DNA from: Paludibacteraceae bacterium
GTDB lineage: Bacteria > Bacteroidota > Bacteroidia > Bacteroidales > Paludibacteraceae
Length of the DNA stretch: 64,000 nt
Assembly: GCA_024693065.1 (NCBI GenBank)
Contig: JAILLP010000023.1
Coordinates: forward strand, 1 to 64,000
Direction: 5' to 3'
Shown here: positions 51,437 through 59,872 of the stretch, piece after piece
Numbering within the stretch: the first letter of the stretch is position 1
Layout: each line of letters opens with the position of its first letter
The notes under the pieces: model-generated
What the model was told of the DNA's origin: nothing
The model's database searches: none
Seen by the model: the letters and a program-made list of their open reading frames with translations, nothing else
Translations under genes and position numbers: made by a program

Positions 51437-52633
51437 CTATTTCAGGACGTCCAATGCCTTTTTGATACGTTTGAACGCCTCGGTGAGGTTCTCCTCCGAA
51501 GTGGCGTAGGACATACGGATGCAGTTCGGAGCACCGAAGGCGCCACCGCCCACGCAAGCCACGTGGCCGTCCACCAAGAGGTACATGGCGAGGTCAGCCG
51601 CAGTTTTGATTACGTCACCCTTAGGCGTCTTCTTGCCGAAGTAAGAGTCGCACTCAGGGAAGATGTAGAAGGCGCCGTCCGGTTTGTTCACCTTGAAGCC
51701 GGAGATTTCGCCCGCCATCTTAACGACGAGGTCACGTCTGCGCTCGAAAGCCTGACGCATGGTCTCCACGCTGCTTTGGTCGCCCGTGTAAGCAGCCTCG
51801 GCCGCTTTCTGTGCGATGGAGCAAGGTCCTGATGTATATTGTCCTTGGAGTTTGTTGCAAGCGCTGGCGATCCATTTCGGAGCGGCCATCCAGCCCAATC
51901 TCCAACCCGTCATCGCATAGCCTTTGGACACACCGTTTATGATGATCACGTGGTCCTTCACCTCAGGGAATTGGGCGATGCTCTCGTGCTTGCCCACGTA
52001 GTTGATGTGCTCGTAGATCTCGTCGGCGAGGACGAACATATTAGGGTGTTTGCCGATTACCTCAGCCAATCCCTTCAACTCCTCTTTGGAATAAACGCTT
52101 CCGGTAGGGTTGGAAGGAGAGCAGAGGATCAACAATTTCGTCTTAGGCGTGATAGCCTCTTCCAATTGTGCTGGAGTGATCTTGAAGTTTTGCTCCAAAC
52201 CTGCCTTCACGATCACGTTGGTACCCTCGGCCAACTTCACCATTTCAACGTAGCTAACCCAGTAAGGGGCAGGGACGATCACTTCGTCACCAGGTCCGAC
52301 AAGGCTCATGATAGCGTTGCAGACCGCCTGTTTAGCACCGTTTGAGCATACGATTTGGCTTGGGTCGAAATCCAACCCGTTCTCTTTCTTCAACTTCTCC
52401 GCGATAGCTTTTCTGAGAGGCATGTAGCCTGGCACTGGGGAGTAGAATGAGAAATTGTCGTCGATTGCCTTTTGCGCAGCCGCCTTGATGTGCTTTGGGG
52501 TGTTGAAGTCAGGTTCTCCCACACTTAAGTTGATTACATCTATGCCCTGTGCGCGTAGCTCTTGGCTTTTTTGCGACATGGCAAGCGTCTCTGATGGCGA
52601 TAAGGCCGCTAAACGGGCTGATACTTGATCCAT
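51437..52633 (-). CDS. aspC: Aspartate aminotransferase, PLP class I
   Basis: 398 aa. Transfers amino groups between aspartate and 2-oxoglutarate. Type I-gamma-like sequence: N-terminal SARLAALSPSETLAMSQKSQELRAQG, SVGEPDFNTPKHI, CSPSNPTGSVYSKEEL, LADEIYEHINY, and the PLP lysine segment NGVSKGYAMTGWRLGW. C-terminal RMSYATSEENLTEAFKRI carries the substrate-binding Arg. Length is normal. Upstream on the minus strand is a promoter with a variant -7 box. Confidence 0.95.
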   Translation of the reverse strand: MDQVSARLAALSPSETLAMSQKSQELRAQGIDVINLSVGEPDFNTPKHIKAAAQKAIDDNFSFYSPVPGYMPLRKAIAEKLKKENGLDFDPSQIVCSNGAKQAVCNAIMSLVGPGDEVIVPAPYWVSYVEMVKLAEGTNVIVKAGLEQNFKITPAQLEEAITPKTKLLILCSPSNPTGSVYSKEELKGLAEVIGKHPNMFVLADEIYEHINYVGKHESIAQFPEVKDHVIIINGVSKGYAMTGWRLGWMAAPKWIASACNKLQGQYTSGPCSIAQKAAEAAYTGDQSSVETMRQAFERRRDLVVKMAGEISGFKVNKPDGAFYIFPECDSYFGKKTPKGDVIKTAADLAMYLLVDGHVACVGGGAFGAPNCIRMSYATSEENLTEAFKRIKKALDVLK

Positions 52634-52723
52634 TTTTTTCGTCTATTTTATAATTGTTTTCTTATGTATACTGTTTAATTTCAGTTTGTTAGACGTGCAA
52701 ACCTTGCACACCTAAATTAGGTG

Positions 52724-52754
52724 CGAAATTACGTCATTTTTTTGAACGAAACAA
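52724..52754 (-). promoter_or_regulatory. Promoter of aspC with variant -7 box
   Basis: On the minus strand: -33 TTG (52752-52754), 20-nt spacer, -7 TAATTTCG (52724-52731), about 90 nt before the aspC start. Confidence 0.55.
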
Positions 52755-52774
52755 GCGGTTTTCACTAAATATAT

Positions 52775-52805
52775 AAAAGAGGCGCAGAAAAAATTTCCGC
52801 GCCTT
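52775..52805 (-). terminator. Terminator of the CotH gene
   Basis: On the minus strand aaggcgc/gcgcctc stem (52799-52805 and 52779-52785) followed by TTTTAT; 43 nt after the stop codon. Confidence 0.75.
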
Positions 52806-52848
52806 CTGAAGTCTTTTTTTATTATTCCTGAAGTGAGAGTATAAATGT

Positions 52849-55800
52849 TTATTTTTTCAGGAATTTGAGTAAGCCCGACTTGTTATCTGTAATGATTTCT
52901 ATAAGGTACAAACCTCTTGGCCATGATGTGATTTCCAGAGAGAACTGTCGCTCTTTCGGGCGAAGGCATAGCCGTTGGTTGCCTGTCATGTCGTAGAATA
53001 TGACCTGTTCCATTGGCTCTGAGGCTTGAATGTGGATCTGTTGGCTGGCCGGGTTAGGGTAGAGGGAGAGCCTTATGAGGTCGGCGAGGGTGTTGCTCAC
53101 ACCGGTGGTGTCCTTCTCTCCGTTCTTCTTGCCAGGCGTAGGGTTGAGTTCCAACGGGTCGATTCCGTAGATGACCCAGTTCGACGAACTGTCTGTCTCT
53201 CTTGCGTAAGATTCGTTGGTCTGCAGGGCCACAAGCTCCACACAGTCGATATAGTCGGTGTCGTTGCGCAAGAGACAGATGGTGAAGAGGCTGTCCTTGT
53301 CGATGGCGAAGTTGAGGCTGGAGGGACCTATGAGGCTGTCGCCGTTCGCCCAAAGGACTTTGTGCTCTTTCGGCCGAATGATGGTTTGCTCGTAGCCTAC
53401 CGGAATCTTTGATTGGTGGAGCGTCGTCGTATCTGAGCCGACGATGGAAATGGTATAGTTCGCCAGATCATAGCTTTCCTCTCCGTAATTATAGATTTCG
53501 ATCCAATCCGAGTACTTCCCGTTAGGGCCAGGGTTCTTGGAGAGCGCATTGCTGGAGGAGCATATCTCGTTGATGACGAGCGTAGGCTTGCTCTCTGGCT
53601 TAGGTTCGCCGGCCGGTTTGAAGGTGGCCGTGATCTTTCCGCCGGAGCGTAGTTTGGTCACCAAGTATCCTGGCAGTTTGTTCCTTGGATCCAGTGTGTC
53701 GGAAGCGACTTCGCCGATCGTGTCGCAGGTGATGACCCATTTGTCCAGTTCGTAGCCTTGTGGCGGTATGGCGTTGAGCTCCAGTTCGTAATCGGAGAAG
53801 TACTTGCCGTTGTAGCTGGTGATGGGTTCTCCGTTGAAGTAGAGTTTCGCCTCCTTCATTTCGGATGCCAGTTGTAGGCTGACGGTGTCACCGCCCCCGA
53901 CATATTTTTGCAGATGGCCGTATATGTATTTGTGGCGGTTTAGTGCGAATGAGCGCATGGCGGAGGTCTCCTTTTCGCCTGTTGTTCCGTTAAAGGATAT
54001 CTGGTATTCCTTGTCCACAAGGGCCGAAATGCTGTCGAATACCGATTCGATTCGTTGTGGGGCGAATGTGGTGGAAAGGTGGATGAGGAATTTGGTCGTG
54101 AATTTTTTCCTGAAGAACCTGTTTGGGTACAGGCTTCTGAAAATGAGTGTCATCCATTTTGCTCTGTTGGCCCATTGCTTGGATTTTATTCCAGCGCACC
54201 AGTTTATCATGTTTTTAGAGGCTCCGCCCAAATATTCGTAGCCGGGAAGACCGAGTCCGAAATCTGTGTCGAGGAGGATCCATCGGAACTTGCCGTTCTT
54301 TTTTTCCTTCCAGATTTTTGTGTTGTTGCCTGGCCAATCGGTGTTGACGATGAATTGTTGGAACACTTGGTAGTCCACATATTCGTCCATGTCCATTCGT
54401 CCACAGGCCCTTTCGTACAGGGTGACGGAATCATTGGGGTTGGTGCTCTCCAACGTGTTTGTCAGGTCGTTGTAAGCGTTTTTGTCTCCTGTGCTTGCAC
54501 GGATACCTAACTGGTCGGATAGGGTGATGAGGTCGATATCCTCTTCGTCGATTCCGTAATTTGCCTCGATGTAGTCTGAGTTGGTTCGCTCGTTCAGGTC
54601 CATGAATCCTTGGTAGACTCCGTTGATGTAGTAGGCTACGGGCTGGAAGGCCTGGTAGTCGATGTTCATGCCGATGGCTAGCGTCTGCATCAATCCGTCC
54701 CTGAAACGCACACTGGAATAGGCGGTGCCTCCGTTCCGTAGGTATAGGTTGCTGTGGATGATATTAGGTTTGGAAGAGAAAAAATGGTAGTCGATGGAGT
54801 CTTTCCCTGTTTTGTTGCTTGCTTTGAGGGAGAGTGTTTTCAGCTTTTCTTTTCTGGAGCATCCTCCTTCTACCTTCGCTTCCAGTTCCTGGCAGACGAC
54901 CGTTTGCCCATCCACGATATATTCGAAGTTGACGGGACGCTTCCATTCTTGGTTGTAGTTGGCCTTGCCTGATGTGCAGTCTTTCTCTCCTCGTTTCCCG
55001 TTTTTCCCGGTGACGTAGATGCCCAGAGAATCATCGTAGAAGAATGAGGAATCCACGGTGATGGATACGACTGGTATGGAGAATCCTAGACTGTCATGCG
55101 CTTCGTCGTTTACGAGGTAGGTGGCTGTGGTTGTTTTGCTGGGTATCAGACTGTCTATGAATGCTTTTGCTCGTATGCTTGAGTTCTTGTCGATGTAGAT
55201 GGGCTCTGTGTAGGGGGTGCCATTCTCCAAGGTTGGTTCCGAACCGTTGGTGGTGTAGTATATGTTACCGTCTCCTTCGATGGAGAGTAGGAATGGCTCG
55301 TCCATGACGCCTCCCTTGTGGCTGAAGGTGGGAGCGGAGCATCTGCAAGAGTTGATGTCTTTGTATGCTTTCGTGTTCGGTAGTCCGGGTGTGGGTGACA
55401 TGTAGCCAATTCCTGCGTCGGTTCGCCCGAATGATAGGTTTACCTCCATCTTCTCGTAGTGGATGGAGTCTACGATTGTTCCTCCCTCGTAGAGTACGAT
55501 GGCTCCTCCGTCAGCGTCCAGTTTGTAGTCCGCGTGGGAGTCTTTCTTCGTGTCGTCCAACCAAAGGATGGTGTTGGGACCGATTTGCCAGTCTTTGTCC
55601 ACCCTCCATCTCCATCGTTCGATGAGGTTGCCTTTGACCGCCTGTTTGCCGTAGTGGATGATTAGGTATCCGTTCATGTTGACGGAGTCTTCGTCGGTGG
55701 TGAACTCGATGTAATTGGAAAAGTTGAAATTGTCCCTATTCATGAAGGACGAATAGTTGCACGTTGAAAGCTCGCTGATGGAAACTTTCGCAAAGGACAG

Positions 55801-55851
55801 TGACGCATAAAGAGCGGTGAAAACTGCCGAAATAACAATTCTTTTATACAT
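52849..55851 (-). CDS. CotH-domain surface protein with lamin-tail domains and T9SS sorting tail
   Basis: 1000 aa, signal peptide MYKRIVISAVFTALYASLSFA. Domains in order: N-terminal lamin-tail-like domain (about 22-165; ISELSTCNYSSFMNRDNFN, ending GYMSPTPGLPN); a chitobiase/FN3-like domain (FLLSIEGDGNIYYTTNGSEPT, about 180-250); CotH kinase-like core (about 260-650; VSITVDSSFFYD, RNGGTAYSSVRFRDGLMQTLA, YWINDQ-like YYINGVYQGFMDLNERTN, FRWILLDTDFGLG); a second lamin-tail domain (about 755-910; LVINEICSSSNALSKNP); and a type-A T9SS tail (SLYPNPASQQIHI, 930-1000). Known CotH of Bacillus is a protein kinase; here activity is inferred only. Export to the surface is likely. Confidence 0.9.
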   Translation of the reverse strand: MYKRIVISAVFTALYASLSFAKVSISELSTCNYSSFMNRDNFNFSNYIEFTTDEDSVNMNGYLIIHYGKQAVKGNLIERWRWRVDKDWQIGPNTILWLDDTKKDSHADYKLDADGGAIVLYEGGTIVDSIHYEKMEVNLSFGRTDAGIGYMSPTPGLPNTKAYKDINSCRCSAPTFSHKGGVMDEPFLLSIEGDGNIYYTTNGSEPTLENGTPYTEPIYIDKNSSIRAKAFIDSLIPSKTTTATYLVNDEAHDSLGFSIPVVSITVDSSFFYDDSLGIYVTGKNGKRGEKDCTSGKANYNQEWKRPVNFEYIVDGQTVVCQELEAKVEGGCSRKEKLKTLSLKASNKTGKDSIDYHFFSSKPNIIHSNLYLRNGGTAYSSVRFRDGLMQTLAIGMNIDYQAFQPVAYYINGVYQGFMDLNERTNSDYIEANYGIDEEDIDLITLSDQLGIRASTGDKNAYNDLTNTLESTNPNDSVTLYERACGRMDMDEYVDYQVFQQFIVNTDWPGNNTKIWKEKKNGKFRWILLDTDFGLGLPGYEYLGGASKNMINWCAGIKSKQWANRAKWMTLIFRSLYPNRFFRKKFTTKFLIHLSTTFAPQRIESVFDSISALVDKEYQISFNGTTGEKETSAMRSFALNRHKYIYGHLQKYVGGGDTVSLQLASEMKEAKLYFNGEPITSYNGKYFSDYELELNAIPPQGYELDKWVITCDTIGEVASDTLDPRNKLPGYLVTKLRSGGKITATFKPAGEPKPESKPTLVINEICSSSNALSKNPGPNGKYSDWIEIYNYGEESYDLANYTISIVGSDTTTLHQSKIPVGYEQTIIRPKEHKVLWANGDSLIGPSSLNFAIDKDSLFTICLLRNDTDYIDCVELVALQTNESYARETDSSSNWVIYGIDPLELNPTPGKKNGEKDTTGVSNTLADLIRLSLYPNPASQQIHIQASEPMEQVIFYDMTGNQRLCLRPKERQFSLEITSWPRGLYLIEIITDNKSGLLKFLKK

Positions 55852-56229
55852 GTCTGTTAATTAGTTTGTCAGGAAACATCCGCGAATATATCGCTTTGGA
55901 ATGAATTTACCAATGTAATCATCCGTGAATTGTTTCAAAATGTTTGGCAAAGAATGTTTGGCAAAGTTAGCATGAATAGTTCGAAAAAGGAAAGGACTTG
56001 TCCCATTATTTTTGCACATTGTAGGCTGTGGGCGAACTTCGGAAACCCGTGGAAAATAAGGCGGGTTTATATGCCCAATCTGTTGCTTCCCAATTATTTA
56101 TTATTTGACTATTTACGAATTGCCATTTCCCGTGGTGAAGAAGTGCTAAAAAGTGTGAAATGGTTTCATCTCTCTGTTTTTATGGCTATTTTTGTGGGTG
56201 AATAGGGTTGTTTTTAATCGTTTAATGCG
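55852..56229. other. Divergent intergenic region with tandem 14-mer
   Basis: 378 bp. It holds a perfect tandem 14-bp duplication (aatgtttggcaaag, 55939-55966) joined to a minus-strand -7 box TAACTTTG (55962-55969). On the plus strand TATTTTTG (56007-56014) is a possible -7 box for rnz, without a good -33. ORF 55930-56205 has no coding character. Confidence 0.55.
55962..55969 (-). promoter_or_regulatory. -7 box TAACTTTG of the CotH gene
   Basis: Matches TAnnTTTG on the minus strand, about 110 nt before the CotH start. A tandem 14-mer overlaps it on the downstream side. Confidence 0.5.
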
Positions 56230-57144
56230 TTGGAAAACGTTCAGTTACAGATATTAGGGGCAGGTTCGGCGGTGCCGACGAAGAAGTTTTCCCATCCTTC
56301 CCAGGTGCTTTCCTTGAGGGAGAAGGTCTTTATGATCGATTGTGGGGAGGGTACTCAGCATCAGGTGCGCCGCTTTGGGGTGCGTGTCTCCCGCCTGAAC
56401 CATATCTTCATCTCCCATCTCCATGGCGACCATTGCTTCGGGTTGGTGGGGCTTATCTCCACGTTGGACACCCAAGGTCGTACCGCTGACGTCTATGTCC
56501 ATTCCCATCCCGAGTTGGAGCAACTGGTGCGTCCGTTGATCGCATACTTCTGCAAGGGTTTGTCTTTCAATGTTCATTTTGTGCCCTTTTCACCGACAGA
56601 ATCGGAGGTGATATACGATGACAAGTCATTGTCTGTCAAGACATTTCCATTGAAACATTCGGTCCGTTCTTCCGGGTTTCTCTTCAAGGAGCATGAGAAG
56701 GAGAGGCATATTGACGGTGAAATGGTGAAATATTTCCATATACCCATCGCCCAGATTCCACTGATCAAGCGGGGGGCGGATTTCCTGACGGAGGAGGGCG
56801 AACTGATTCCCAACCGCCAATTGACGAGCGATCCGACTCCATCGAAGAGCTACGCCTACTGCTCCGACACGGCTTATACGGAGAAGTTCCTATCGCATAT
56901 CGAAGGGGTGGATTGCCTTTTCCACGAGGCCACTTTCCTGCATCAGGACTTGCCAGCGGCGAAGAAAACGATGCATTCCACCGCACTTCAGGCGGCTACC
57001 ATCGCAAAGATGGCGAATGTGAAAAGACTGGTCATTGGGCATTATTCCGCAAGATATGACGACCCGCTTCCTTTGTTGGAGGAGGCGAAAAGCATATTCG
57101 AGGCGACAGATTTCGCCGCAGATGGTAAAACGTTTATTTTTTGA
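56230..57144 (+). CDS. rnz: Ribonuclease Z (tRNA 3' processing)
   Basis: 304 aa. Removes the 3' trailer of tRNA precursors lacking an encoded CCA, as in the tRNA gene of this window. Motifs: ILGAGSAVPTKKFSHPSQVLSLREKVFMIDCGEGTQHQVRRFG, the metal site FISHLHGDHCFGLVGLIST (HxHxDH), HSVRSSGFLFKE, YCSDTAYTEKF, HSTALQAATIAKMANVKRLVIGHYSARY. It begins with TTG: in frame, a stop codon at 56215 lies only 15 nt upstream and no ATG or GTG intervenes. Normal length. Confidence 0.95.
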   Translation: MENVQLQILGAGSAVPTKKFSHPSQVLSLREKVFMIDCGEGTQHQVRRFGVRVSRLNHIFISHLHGDHCFGLVGLISTLDTQGRTADVYVHSHPELEQLVRPLIAYFCKGLSFNVHFVPFSPTESEVIYDDKSLSVKTFPLKHSVRSSGFLFKEHEKERHIDGEMVKYFHIPIAQIPLIKRGADFLTEEGELIPNRQLTSDPTPSKSYAYCSDTAYTEKFLSHIEGVDCLFHEATFLHQDLPAAKKTMHSTALQAATIAKMANVKRLVIGHYSARYDDPLPLLEEAKSIFEATDFAADGKTFIF

Positions 57145-57149
57145 TTGCC

Positions 57150-59714
57150 ATGAATACTTTCCTAACTATCCTTAGAAATTCAGGTGTCGCACTTCTCTTG
57201 TGTATGCTTGCTTGGATGGAGGCCTTCTCGGAGAAAACGGAGGTGGGGGGAGTCGTGCGCGATTCGCTTAGCAAGGAGACGCTTCCGTATGCGGCTGTCT
57301 ATTTCGAGAATACGGACGTGGGAACCGCTTGCGACAAGAATGGTACTTTTTCCCTATCCACCGAGAAATCAGGCTATTTGGTTTTCTCTATGATGGGGTA
57401 TAAGGATAAGAGATTTTATGTTAATGCGGATGGAAAGCGAAAGACGTTGAAGGTGGATCTGAATGAGGATGATATTTTTCTCGATGAGATGGTCGTGTCG
57501 AAACGCAAGAGGCAACGTTACTCCAAGAAAAACAATCCGGCGCTTGAACTGGTCCGTAAAGTCATAGAGAACAAGGATCGGATGTCTATTACTAACCATG
57601 CCTATTATCAGTGTGATAAGTATCAGAAGATTACGTATGCTTGGAATGGTTTCGAGGCTGGCAAGTTCGGACTGTTGAATAAACGCTTCGGCTTTTTGTA
57701 TGATCATATCGATACCACGCAGAAGGGACGTTCCATCCTTCCTCTCGGACTTCGTGAGGTGGCGTCGACAATCTATTGTCAGTCTTCCCCTGAGCGTCAG
57801 CGCACGGTTATTCATGCGAAAAAGTTCGATGGAATCGATGAATTACTTCCCCAGGATGGGGTACAGAATATGTTCGATGAGTACCTTAAGGGTGTGGATA
57901 TCTTTGAAAACGATATAGTCTTGCTTTCTACCCATTTCGTGAGCCCATTGTCTAATGTCGCCCCTGCCTTCTATAAGTTTTTCGCCTTGGATACGTTGGA
58001 AATCAATGGGGTACGTTGCGTGAACATCGCCTTCACGCCCCACACGACCGAGGCGTATGGATTTACCGGTAGTCTGTATGTGTCGTTGGACTCCTCTTGT
58101 ACGGTGAAAAGGGCGCATTTTAATTTGCCGAAGAATATCAATATGAACTTTGTCGAAAGCATGAGCTTCGATCAGGATTTCGATTATGCCCAGGATGGGA
58201 CATGTTTGCTCACAAAGGATTTTGTTAGTGCCGCGTTCTTTGTGCCTGCGGCTCCCCGGGTCTATGGAGAGCGACTGAACGCCTATCGGAATTATTCGTT
58301 CGAGAAGCCTGATTTGCCGGTCTTCGATTTCCCTGATCCAGTGGTGGATGAATCGTCCGCACACAAGATGACGGCCGCGGCGTGGGACACGTTGCGGTAT
58401 GCTCCACTTTCCGAGCAGGAGGCACGCACGAGTCTTTTGATGCGTGAACTACGTCATGTGCCGATCTATCGGTTTACGGAGGGCTTCGTGAAGATTTGCA
58501 CCAATAATTTCATACCGACGAAGAAGGAGGGTAGCCAATTTGACATCGGACCTGTATTTTCCATGATTTCAGCGAATGATTTGGAGGGTTTCCGTCTCCG
58601 TTTCGGGGGAGAGACGACCACTGCGTTCGACAAGCATTTCTTCCTCTCCGCTTATGCCGCGTATGGCTTTAAGGATAAGCGTCCGAAGGGTATGGGGTCC
58701 ATCGAATATTCGTTCAACGACAAGGAAAAATATCACGTGGAGTTCCCCGTCCATTCTTTGACCGTTTATTGCAAATACGACGTGGAAAAAGTGGGTGACG
58801 AGAACTACAGTACGGTGGGCGGTAATGCGATCAGTTCCTTGTTCAGCCGCTCGGACGACCGTGACGCCATCTATGCCAGGGTGGCTGGAATTTCGTACCT
58901 CCGTGAATATCATTCGGGCTTTTCCATGCGGGCGCAGTTCAACTACAAGACTTCGTATTCCACCTTCCTGACCAACTTTCAAAAATACGATGGAATGGGC
59001 GTTTTGTCCGACTGCGACAACTATTCCATGGGTGCGCTGAAACTTTCCCTCCGTTTTGCTCCGAAGGAGAAGTTCTATCAGTCTAGGCTGCATCGTTTCA
59101 CGTTGAACAAGGAAGTGCCGATTTTAACGCTTTCGCATTCCGTCGCTCTGGATGGATACATTGGTTCCGACTATACCTGCAATAAGACGGAGCTGGGGTT
59201 TGAGAAACGTATGTGGTTCTCCTATTTCGGTTATGTGGACCTGCTCCTGAAGGGGGTGAAGGTCTGGAATAAGGTGCCTTATACGTTGCTGGATATTCCG
59301 ATAGCTTCTTCTTCGTATTTTATTGATAATGAAGAGTTCAACCTGATGGACCCAGTTGAGTTCATCAACGACCAATCTCTCTCTTGGTACCTGACGTATT
59401 ATATGAATGGTCTTGTGCTGAATAGAATCCCGGTGATACGTAAGTTGCAGTTGCGTGAGGTCTTTTCGTTTAGGGGATTATGGGGCGGTTTGGATAAGCG
59501 GAATGACCCGGTCCGTTCGGATAATCCTGCGGGTTTGTTCGCTTTCCCGGCAGGTACGTATAGGATGGATGATCGTCCATATATGGAGGTGGGTGTTGGC
59601 GTGGAGAATATTTTCAAGGTCTTTCGTGTTGACTATGTGTGGAGGTTGACGTACAAGGAGCATGAGGATGTGGATAGGAGCGGTGTGCGCTTCGGAGTAC
59701 ATATTAATTTTTGA
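57150..59714 (+). CDS. DUF5686 / carboxypeptidase-regulatory-like outer-membrane protein
   Basis: 854 aa from MNTFLTILRNSGVALLLCMLAWMEAFS (signal peptide; the track start three codons upstream is a TTG that overlaps the rnz stop). A regulatory-like Ig domain follows (about 30-120; VGGVVRDSLSKETLPYAAVYFENTDVGTACDKNGTFSLS). Then a DUF5686 domain (KNNPALELVRKVIENKDRMSITNHAYYQCDKYQKI), and a long C-terminal region of barrel-like strands (SVALDGYIGSDYTCNK, VGVGVENIFKVFRVDYVWRLTYKEH, VRFGVHINF). Outer-membrane location is likely; role unknown. It begins 5 nt after rnz. Confidence 0.88.
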   Translation: MNTFLTILRNSGVALLLCMLAWMEAFSEKTEVGGVVRDSLSKETLPYAAVYFENTDVGTACDKNGTFSLSTEKSGYLVFSMMGYKDKRFYVNADGKRKTLKVDLNEDDIFLDEMVVSKRKRQRYSKKNNPALELVRKVIENKDRMSITNHAYYQCDKYQKITYAWNGFEAGKFGLLNKRFGFLYDHIDTTQKGRSILPLGLREVASTIYCQSSPERQRTVIHAKKFDGIDELLPQDGVQNMFDEYLKGVDIFENDIVLLSTHFVSPLSNVAPAFYKFFALDTLEINGVRCVNIAFTPHTTEAYGFTGSLYVSLDSSCTVKRAHFNLPKNINMNFVESMSFDQDFDYAQDGTCLLTKDFVSAAFFVPAAPRVYGERLNAYRNYSFEKPDLPVFDFPDPVVDESSAHKMTAAAWDTLRYAPLSEQEARTSLLMRELRHVPIYRFTEGFVKICTNNFIPTKKEGSQFDIGPVFSMISANDLEGFRLRFGGETTTAFDKHFFLSAYAAYGFKDKRPKGMGSIEYSFNDKEKYHVEFPVHSLTVYCKYDVEKVGDENYSTVGGNAISSLFSRSDDRDAIYARVAGISYLREYHSGFSMRAQFNYKTSYSTFLTNFQKYDGMGVLSDCDNYSMGALKLSLRFAPKEKFYQSRLHRFTLNKEVPILTLSHSVALDGYIGSDYTCNKTELGFEKRMWFSYFGYVDLLLKGVKVWNKVPYTLLDIPIASSSYFIDNEEFNLMDPVEFINDQSLSWYLTYYMNGLVLNRIPVIRKLQLREVFSFRGLWGGLDKRNDPVRSDNPAGLFAFPAGTYRMDDRPYMEVGVGVENIFKVFRVDYVWRLTYKEHEDVDRSGVRFGVHINF

Positions 59715-59872
59715 TTTTTTGCCGATTCCATCGTTGTTTTTAGATATGGGCGGGCAGATGTGCGTGCCATCTTGTGATTCCTTGATATTTTTTATGAGAA
59801 AATGATTCCTAATCATATCGCCCATTCCGATTAATTTGTTACTTTTACACTGACAACGTATAATCTATTGTT

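Noticed and set aside
55930-56205. 91-codon ORF in the CotH/rnz spacer
   Set aside because: It spans repeats and promoter-like elements and has no signal, domain or plausible ribosome site.
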